NCBI RefSeq assembly: GCF_946481155.1
Contig: NZ_CAMLMK010000028.1
Span: forward strand, 1 to 28,401
Source of the DNA: an uncultured Flavobacterium sp.
GTDB taxonomy: Bacteria; Bacteroidota; Bacteroidia; Flavobacteriales; Flavobacteriaceae
Direction of reading: 5' to 3'
DNA: 28,401 nt
In this document: positions 23,501-28,401 of the stretch, one piece after another
How positions within the stretch are numbered: the stretch's first letter is position 1
Layout: each line of letters opens with the position of its first letter
Notes under the pieces: generated by a model
Database searches by the model: none
What the model was told of the DNA's origin: nothing
Seen by the model: only the letters and a program-made list of their open reading frames with translations
Position numbers and translations under genes: made by a program

Positions 23501-26500
23501 TCCTACAGACGCAAGTGCTGTAGTTGGACCAGCTTCAGCAACAACACTTATAACACCTCCGCAGTGTGGTGGAACTTTTGTTGATACAGGAGGACCTTCG
23601 GCAAACTATCCAAACAGTGCAGATACTACATGGACAATTTGCCCGACAAACCCAACTGATGTTGTAACAGTTACGTTCACCTCTTTCAATACAGAGGCAA
23701 ACTGGGACGGACTTTATGTATTTGACGGAAACTCTATCGCTGCACCGCAGATTGCCAGTACTAACCCTGCAGGGAACGTTCCTGGAGGATTGGCTGGTTC
23801 TTACTGGGGAACTGCAATACCAGGGCCATTTACTTCAAGTAGCCCAGATGGATGTTTAACATTCCGATTTAGAAGCGACGGTTCGGTTAACAACCCGGGA
23901 TGGGTTGCGAATGTGACTTGTTCACCTCGACCTACATGTCCGAGACCAGTGCTTCCAACAGCATCACAAATTACATCTACTTCCGCTTTATTGTCATGGA
24001 CAGAAAGTGGTACGGCTACGCAATGGCAGGTATTAGTACTTCCATTCGGTTCGCCAGTTCCGGCACCAGGAACTCCTGGCACTATTGTTAATAGTATTCC
24101 GGCATTAATTACAGGTTTAAATCCAAGCACACAATATACTTATTATGTAAGTGCAGTTTGTTCTCCAACGGATGCAAGTATTTACTCCGTAGGATTTAAC
24201 TTCACAACTGCTCCTGCAAATGACGAGTGTGTAAGCGCGACTTTTGTGCCTGTAAACGCAAATGCCTTCTGTAATCAGACGGTTCCGGGGACACTTTCAT
24301 TAGCTACGGCTTCGGGATTACCGGCACTTGCGGCGCCATGTGTTGGAACCGCGGATGATGATGTCTGGTATCAGTTTATTGCTACCAATACTTATTTGAA
24401 TGTTTCCCTACAAAACGTGGTAGGGTCAACTACAAATTTAAATTTTGCAGTATATACCGGTTCTTGTGCTGGTTTGACGCAATTTTACTGTAGTCCGGCC
24501 AATACACTTTCCGGAACGCTTAACGCCTTAACGGTTGGTCAGACGTATTATATCAGGGTTTACTCTAATGCTGCTACACCTCAAACAAGTACATTCAATG
24601 TATGTATTTCCACACCGTCGACTTGCGCAACAGCATCGACAGTTTGTAGTCTTAGTAACTATGCTAATACAACAGGGGTGACCAGTTTAGGTACGGTTGG
24701 TTGTTTATCAACTACTCCGAATCCAACTTATTTCACGATTCAGGTTGGGACTTCAGGACCAATTAATTTTGAATTAACTCAATCTTCTCCAGGAAGCCCA
24801 ACACCAAACCTGGATGTGGATTATGCTGCTTGGGGGCCATTTACAAGTCAAAGCGTTGGATGTGCTACCGGTATTCCATTTACACCACCAGTAAATACAA
24901 ATCCACCAGCTAATAACCCTCAGGATCATGGTTGTAGCTATAGTGCTGCGCCAATTGAGCAGTTCAATATACCAAATGCCCAGGCAGGAGAGTTTTATAT
25001 TATCCTTATTACGAATTTCTCAAATCAAGTAGGTATAATTAACCTGACTCAGACCAATGCCGGTGCACCAGGCTCAGGTACTACAGTTTGTTGTCCGGAT
25101 GCTAACTTTAGCTATAACCCTGGCACCTATTGTCAAGGAACCAGCTCGAACCCGGTTGCCACAATCGCAACGGGCTCTTTAGCAGGAGTGTTTTCTTCTC
25201 CTAACCCGGCTGTGGTTTTTGTTAATACTGCAACAGGAGAAATCGATCTTGCTGCTACGCCTCCGGGTAATTATATTATCTACAATACACTTGCCGCTAC
25301 TGCTCAATGTGGGGTTAAGACGTATTCGTATGTTATTACTATAGTTCAACCAGCAAATGCAACTATCACATATAGTGCGCCATCTTATTGTAATAGTTTA
25401 GCTGGAACACAAGCGGTTACTGTTACCGGAACACCTGGTGGTACTTTCTCAGTTACTCCGGTTGGATTGCTTATCAACCCGAATACTGGTGCAATAACAC
25501 CGGTAGGTAGTGTGCCTGGAACTTATACGGTATCGTATAATTTCCCTACGTCAAGTGGTTGTGCTAACACTTCGTTTACAACAACTGTAACAATTAATGC
25601 TATTCCTGAGCCTGCTCCTACGGCTGTACAACCAAACTGTACAACTCCAACGGGAACAATTACAGTGGTACCAACTGCTGCGACTTACGAATATAGTATT
25701 GATGGCGGAGCAACTTATCTTGCAACAAACGTTTTCAGTGGTTTAGCTCCGGGTACTTATACAGTTTCCGTTAGGGATACAAGTACGGGATGTGTTTCTA
25801 ATCCATTCCCGGTAACGATTAACGCACTTCCAGCTGCTCCGGTGGCTCCAACGGTTGCGTTAGTACAACCTACATGTATAGCTAATGGTCAGATTACGGT
25901 TTCATCGCCACTTAATGGAAGTGTAACTTACTCAAATCTATTTATTTCTGAAGTTACAGATTCTAATGCAGGATCGTTGACGTATATCGAAATTTACAAC
26001 GGCACAGGTGCTTCTGTGAACCTTGCGAATTACAGATTGAAAACCTATAATAACGGAAGCGGTACATCTTCTTGCGATTTCGCATTGACAGGAACATTGG
26101 CAAACAACGCTGTTCATGTTGTGAAATTAAGTACTGATGCAAATCAGGGTGGAGTTGTTCCGAACCAATCCGTAACGACATGTGCTGGAGTTAATATTGA
26201 TGATAACATCAGGTTGACTACAAGTGCAGGTGTTGAGATTGATAATTGGGGAAGAAGAGACGGTGTGGCTTTCACGCCAAACGACCAACCAGGTTATACT
26301 TACCGAAGATTACAGTCAGCTACAGCACCAAATAATACATGGAACCCAGCGGATTGGACAGCTTTAGACCCTGAAGCTTATACTAATGTTGGAAGCTACA
26401 CTGCTGCGACAGCTAACTATCAATACAGCATTGATGGGGTTACTTATCAAGCAAGTCCAGTGTTCACTAACGTCCCAGTGGGAAGTTATAACGTAACCGT

Positions 26501-28401
26501 AATGGATGTTGCGACAGGATGTATTTCAAATATAACAGTTGCGGTATTAACTGCTCCTGCGACTCCTGCTGCGCCAACAGCTACTGCTACTTCGCCAACA
26601 ACTTGTGCAGTACCTACAGGTAGCATTACAGTTACGGCTCCAGTAGGCGCTACATTTGAATATAGCATTGATGGTACTACTTATCAGGCCGGAGCTACAT
26701 TCAATGGTGTATTGCCAGGAACATATGATGTTACATACCGCGATCTTACGACAGGATGTATATCATTGCCTGCAACATTAACCATTTTACCGGCACCTGG
26801 TTCTCCAGCGACTCCAACGGCTAGTGTTACCGTGCAGCCAACATGTATTAGTCCAACAGGAACCATTGAAATTACAGCTCCTACAGGCGCTACATTGGAA
26901 TACACACTTGACGGTGTAACTTATCAACCAGGAACTATATTTGCAGGACTAGCTCCGGGCGTGTACTCGGTTTCAGTTCGTGATACTGCCTCGGGTTGTA
27001 TTTCATCTTCAACTGTGCTAACGGTGAATCCTCTTCCTGCGAGTCCTGTTGCGCCAACAGCAAGTGTTACTGTTCAGCCAACATGTACAACTCCTACTGG
27101 AACTATAGTTATTACAGCTCCAACAGGCGCTACTTTAGAGTATAGCATTGATGGTGTAACATATCAAACAGGAACTACTTTTGCTGGTTTAATGCCGGGA
27201 ACTTACAACGTAACTGTTCGCGATACTGCTACAGGTTGTGTTTCTTCTGCGACAGTACTTACCGTTGATCCTATTCCTGCGAATCCAGGAGCTCCTACGG
27301 CTAGTGTTACAGTACAGCCCATCTGTGCAGTACCTACCGGAACTATTGAAGTTACAGCTCCAACAGGTGCAACTTTTGAATATAGTATTGACGGAGTTAC
27401 TTATCAGGCAGGTACAACATTTGCTGGTTTAGTACCGGGAACTTACAACGTAACTGTTCGTGATACAACAACAGGATGTATTTCATCCGCAACTGTTTTG
27501 ACTGTTGATCCTGTTAGCGGTATGCCTGCAGCTCCAACAGCTAGTGTAACTGTTCAGCCAACATGTGCTGTTCCTACAGGAACGATTGTAGTATCAGCTC
27601 CTTTGGGCGCTACACTTGAGTACAGTATTAATGGCACAACATATCAGACATCTCCAATATTTGCTGGATTGGCTCCAGGAGCATATAACGTAACGGTTCG
27701 TGATACTGCTTCCGGATGTGTATCTTCTCCAACTATTGTTGTGGTCAATCCATTACCAACTAGTCCGGCGGCACCGTCTGTTACCGTGACAGTTGAACCG
27801 ACTTGTCTTGCGCCAACTGCATCTGTAGAAATCACCGCTCCGGTAGGTGCAAACTACGAGTATAGTGTTGACGCTTCTGCATTCCAGTCGTCAACGACTT
27901 TCTCCGGGTTAGCTATCGGTACCCACACGGTTACGGTTCGTGACAATGTTACAGGATGTACAGCACAATCAACTATCGATGTTATTGCTGCGGTGAATCC
28001 GGATGCACCGGGATTAGTAGTAAGTTCTCAACCGGTATGTAACGATGCAACGGGTAGTATCTCAATTATTTCTCCTTTGGGTGCTAATTTTGAATATTCG
28101 TTAAATGGAGGTGCATACCAAGCTAATCCAACCTTTACCGGATTAAATGAAGCTATCTATAGTATCTCTGTGATGGATTTGTCTACAGGATGTATTTCTC
28201 AAACTGCAACAATTGATGTTCAGGATGTAGGGTGTGAAATCCCAAGAGGTATCTCTCCTAATGGGGATGGTAAAAATGATGAATTTGATTTATCTAGCTT
28301 AAATGTTACTAAACTATCTATCTTTAACCGATACGGTTTAGCTGCGTACTCCCACGGTTCGGGTTACACCAACCAGTGGCACGGCCAGTCCGATGGCGGC
28401 C
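20598..28401 (+). CDS. Giant T9SS-secreted multidomain adhesin, partial at right edge
   Basis: An open frame of 2601 codons with no stop before the window ends. Order of parts: signal peptide 1-20 (ends GYAQ); cleaved-adhesin/MAM-like domain 21-195; FN3 196-290; PPC-like domain 291-421; FN3 422-509; second cleaved-adhesin domain 510-670; FN3 671-768; CUB-like 769-887; FN3 893-989; CUB-like 990-1108; FN3 1114-1207; PPC-like domain from 1208 (NDEC start); another beta domain ~1339-1491; Ig-like region ~1498-1673; about nine ~80-residue SprB-like repeats, the second interrupted by a lamin-tail-like domain; then the gliding-motility type C-terminal domain from 2551 (GISPNGDGKNDEFDL, LSIFNRYG). 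That last domain is a type B sorting signal for the type IX system. The missing end is probably short. It should be surface-bound or released and act in adhesion or motility. Confidence 0.9.
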   Translation, partial: MKKITLVIFMSLLSFLGYAQFPQDFEAGIPATWAVMDNGFGAAQNFTATSTLFLPTHGGTQHALANRGNIGAGNTSENWLVSPITTVPANGQLRFWTKMTLAGDSGTLYQLRVSTTSQTNQATFTTIQQWTETELETAMALGGSTAYNVYGEIVKSMAAYAGQNVYIAFVKVHTQAGATTTGDRWLLDDMVLVTQCQDPTTLNATAVTSTTATLSWTSPGPATSWDIELVVNPAAPTGVPTYAGVTNPYNVTGLLPGTQYSFYVRSVCGPGNTSNWVGPFIFVTIPLGQVCSGPIPITTLPYTTTSNTNLYGDDVDGTAGAGCGTAGNYLNGDEVFYSYTAGFTGLIDITMTPTANASGIFVYSSCANVGVSCLAGVSNTAGGIRNIPNFPVTNGTTYIIVISTNGTPQSTGYTLTLQQVNCAQPTALTASPIAQTTATLGWTSAFGSFEYVVQPAGTGLPLGSGTTNAGTSVNVSGLTSNTLYEFYVRADCGGGLFSIWAGPFQFRTLCGPIGVPFFEGFNSTSATEICWTVVNTNADANLWNMNYATTPYEGNQVASIVASTSTNDDWLISPQLILNGNQRLKFRYRVQTTGSPCTFEVVASNTGTTPTTNYTIPILASATYNNATYLEKTVNMIGVTGNVNIAWHVAPGANGSRIFIDAVIVEDIPPCPEPMDIAVSGITPNSASINWTPGGTETSWQVVVQPTGSPAPTLPTQGTTVNTPPPYVATGLLGSTTYDVYVLANCGANGPSVWVGPITFTTLVAPPVCGGTFVDSGGSTVNYANNENLTWTVFPVNAGDVVTVTFTSFNTQANNDALYVFNGNTTAAPQFSSANGAGTVPGGLPGGYWGTAIPGPFTSSAADGSLTFNFISGAATNAAGWVANVTCAPRPTCQAPLTISQSGVTHNQVNLAWTGGDATAWEVIAVPCGSPRPTAATAGWVPAPTNPFTLTGLTGSTCYDFYVRGICSPTDASAVVGPASATTLITPPQCGGTFVDTGGPSANYPNSADTTWTICPTNPTDVVTVTFTSFNTEANWDGLYVFDGNSIAAPQIASTNPAGNVPGGLAGSYWGTAIPGPFTSSSPDGCLTFRFRSDGSVNNPGWVANVTCSPRPTCPRPVLPTASQITSTSALLSWTESGTATQWQVLVLPFGSPVPAPGTPGTIVNSIPALITGLNPSTQYTYYVSAVCSPTDASIYSVGFNFTTAPANDECVSATFVPVNANAFCNQTVPGTLSLATASGLPALAAPCVGTADDDVWYQFIATNTYLNVSLQNVVGSTTNLNFAVYTGSCAGLTQFYCSPANTLSGTLNALTVGQTYYIRVYSNAATPQTSTFNVCISTPSTCATASTVCSLSNYANTTGVTSLGTVGCLSTTPNPTYFTIQVGTSGPINFELTQSSPGSPTPNLDVDYAAWGPFTSQSVGCATGIPFTPPVNTNPPANNPQDHGCSYSAAPIEQFNIPNAQAGEFYIILITNFSNQVGIINLTQTNAGAPGSGTTVCCPDANFSYNPGTYCQGTSSNPVATIATGSLAGVFSSPNPAVVFVNTATGEIDLAATPPGNYIIYNTLAATAQCGVKTYSYVITIVQPANATITYSAPSYCNSLAGTQAVTVTGTPGGTFSVTPVGLLINPNTGAITPVGSVPGTYTVSYNFPTSSGCANTSFTTTVTINAIPEPAPTAVQPNCTTPTGTITVVPTAATYEYSIDGGATYLATNVFSGLAPGTYTVSVRDTSTGCVSNPFPVTINALPAAPVAPTVALVQPTCIANGQITVSSPLNGSVTYSNLFISEVTDSNAGSLTYIEIYNGTGASVNLANYRLKTYNNGSGTSSCDFALTGTLANNAVHVVKLSTDANQGGVVPNQSVTTCAGVNIDDNIRLTTSAGVEIDNWGRRDGVAFTPNDQPGYTYRRLQSATAPNNTWNPADWTALDPEAYTNVGSYTAATANYQYSIDGVTYQASPVFTNVPVGSYNVTVMDVATGCISNITVAVLTAPATPAAPTATATSPTTCAVPTGSITVTAPVGATFEYSIDGTTYQAGATFNGVLPGTYDVTYRDLTTGCISLPATLTILPAPGSPATPTASVTVQPTCISPTGTIEITAPTGATLEYTLDGVTYQPGTIFAGLAPGVYSVSVRDTASGCISSSTVLTVNPLPASPVAPTASVTVQPTCTTPTGTIVITAPTGATLEYSIDGVTYQTGTTFAGLMPGTYNVTVRDTATGCVSSATVLTVDPIPANPGAPTASVTVQPICAVPTGTIEVTAPTGATFEYSIDGVTYQAGTTFAGLVPGTYNVTVRDTTTGCISSATVLTVDPVSGMPAAPTASVTVQPTCAVPTGTIVVSAPLGATLEYSINGTTYQTSPIFAGLAPGAYNVTVRDTASGCVSSPTIVVVNPLPTSPAAPSVTVTVEPTCLAPTASVEITAPVGANYEYSVDASAFQSSTTFSGLAIGTHTVTVRDNVTGCTAQSTIDVIAAVNPDAPGLVVSSQPVCNDATGSISIISPLGANFEYSLNGGAYQANPTFTGLNEAIYSISVMDLSTGCISQTATIDVQDVGCEIPRGISPNGDGKNDEFDLSSLNVTKLSIFNRYGLAAYSHGSGYTNQWHGQSDGG
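22608..23936 (+). repeat. Tandem duplication of an FN3-CUB module within the adhesin
   Basis: Two FN3-CUB units follow each other: FN3 starts at 22608, 23274 and (third FN3) 23937; CUB parts at 22902-23258 and 23565-23921. The period is 663-666 bp. The CUB copies share CGGTFVD, VVTVTFTSFNT, YWGTAIPGPFTSS and GWVANVTC. Confidence 0.8.
25618..28232 (+). repeat. Nine ~80-residue repeats (SprB-like), five at exact 240-bp spacing
   Basis: Consensus: VTVQPTC..PTGTI..TAPTGAT.EYSIDGVTYQ..TTFAGL.PGTYNVTVRDTATGC.SS, followed by a Pro-rich linker. Units begin at about 25618, 25855, 26586, 26826, 27066, 27306, 27546, 27786 and 28020. The six starts from 26586 to 27786 are exactly 240 bp apart. Each unit has two Cys (PTC and TGC), a possible internal disulfide. 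Confidence 0.85.
25935..26417 (+). other. Lamin-tail-like domain inserted in repeat unit 2
   Basis: Unit 2 begins normally (VQPTC...GSVTYS, to 25934), is interrupted by NLFISEVTDSNAGSLTYIEI... and resumes at NYQYSIDGVTYQ (tyrosine codon at 26424). The insert is about 165 residues and shows lamin-tail features: EIYNGTGASVNLANYRLKTY, VVKLSTDAN, DDNIRLTTSAGVEIDNWG, YTYRRL. The frame is kept throughout. Confidence 0.75.
28248..28401 (+). other. T9SS type B sorting domain, cut by the window
   Basis: GISPNGDGKNDEFDL, VTKLSIFNRYG, and GYTNQWHGQSDGG match the gliding motility-associated C-terminal domain (CHU_C type). The usual continuation (LPxGTYYY ... GWVYLNR) is missing because the sequence ends. 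Confidence 0.85.

Noticed and set aside
20726..27835. Many minus-strand frames of 60-110 codons opposite the adhesin
   Set aside because: They mirror the Thr/Pro/Gly/Val-rich repeats of the plus-strand gene, which is open throughout with signal peptide and recognisable domains. The antisense peptides are low-complexity and have no promoters.
26586..28025. Regular repeats as a possible CRISPR array
   Set aside because: The period is 240 bp, the units are coding and in frame, and there are no short identical repeats with unique spacers.

Overview
The window looks like a chromosomal segment of a Flavobacterium-like member of the Bacteroidota. The evidence is the gene content (SUF iron-sulfur locus with DUF2480 and DUF3078 neighbours, a giant type IX secretion adhesin with a gliding-motility type C-terminal domain, M1 and S8 peptidases), the lack of strong Shine-Dalgarno sequences, and many copies of the Bacteroidota promoter motif TAnnTTTG, two of them with a TTG at the expected -33 spacing. 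No rRNA, tRNA, CRISPR array or transposase was seen.

Layout. (1) 1-2750, plus strand: an S24/LexA-like repressor, an AraC-family regulator and a CPBP intramembrane protease, closed by a bidirectional terminator. (2) 2755-7940, minus strand: a secreted M1 metallopeptidase, an S8 subtilisin-like lipoprotein whose promoter carries two palindromes, a possible 21-residue membrane peptide, a MarR regulator and an MBL-fold hydrolase. (3) 8065-18195, plus strand: the SUF locus. A textbook promoter drives an IscA/HesB-type protein, sufB, sufC, a four-helix-bundle (S23/IVP) gene and sufD. A small membrane-protein gene on the minus strand and two overlapping membrane-protein genes follow. A second unit with its own -7 box then carries sufS, a small lipoprotein, sufE, sufT (DUF59/MIP18) and DUF2480. 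(4) 18264-20410: a DUF3078 outer-membrane-type protein and, convergent to it, hflX. (5) 20598 to the right edge: one open reading frame of at least 2601 codons encoding a secreted multidomain adhesin, cut by the window inside its T9SS type B sorting domain.

Working together: SufS takes sulfur from cysteine and passes it to SufE, which feeds the SufBC-D scaffold. The IscA-type and SufT proteins act in cluster transfer or maturation. The DUF2480, DUF3078 and lipoprotein genes are linked to this pathway only by position.

The most unusual structure is in the suf operon. Between sufC and sufD sits an S23-type four-helix-bundle gene bracketed by inverted arrays of a GTCGAAA heptamer. This is the architecture of the intervening sequences found in some bacterial 23S rRNAs, but here it lies in an mRNA. 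The second is in the adhesin, where a lamin-tail-like domain is inserted inside one of its ~80-residue repeats. Several starts were moved downstream of the longest possible ORF (MBL hydrolase, first membrane protein, second membrane protein, SufE, DUF2480, HflX); the reasons are in each entry.
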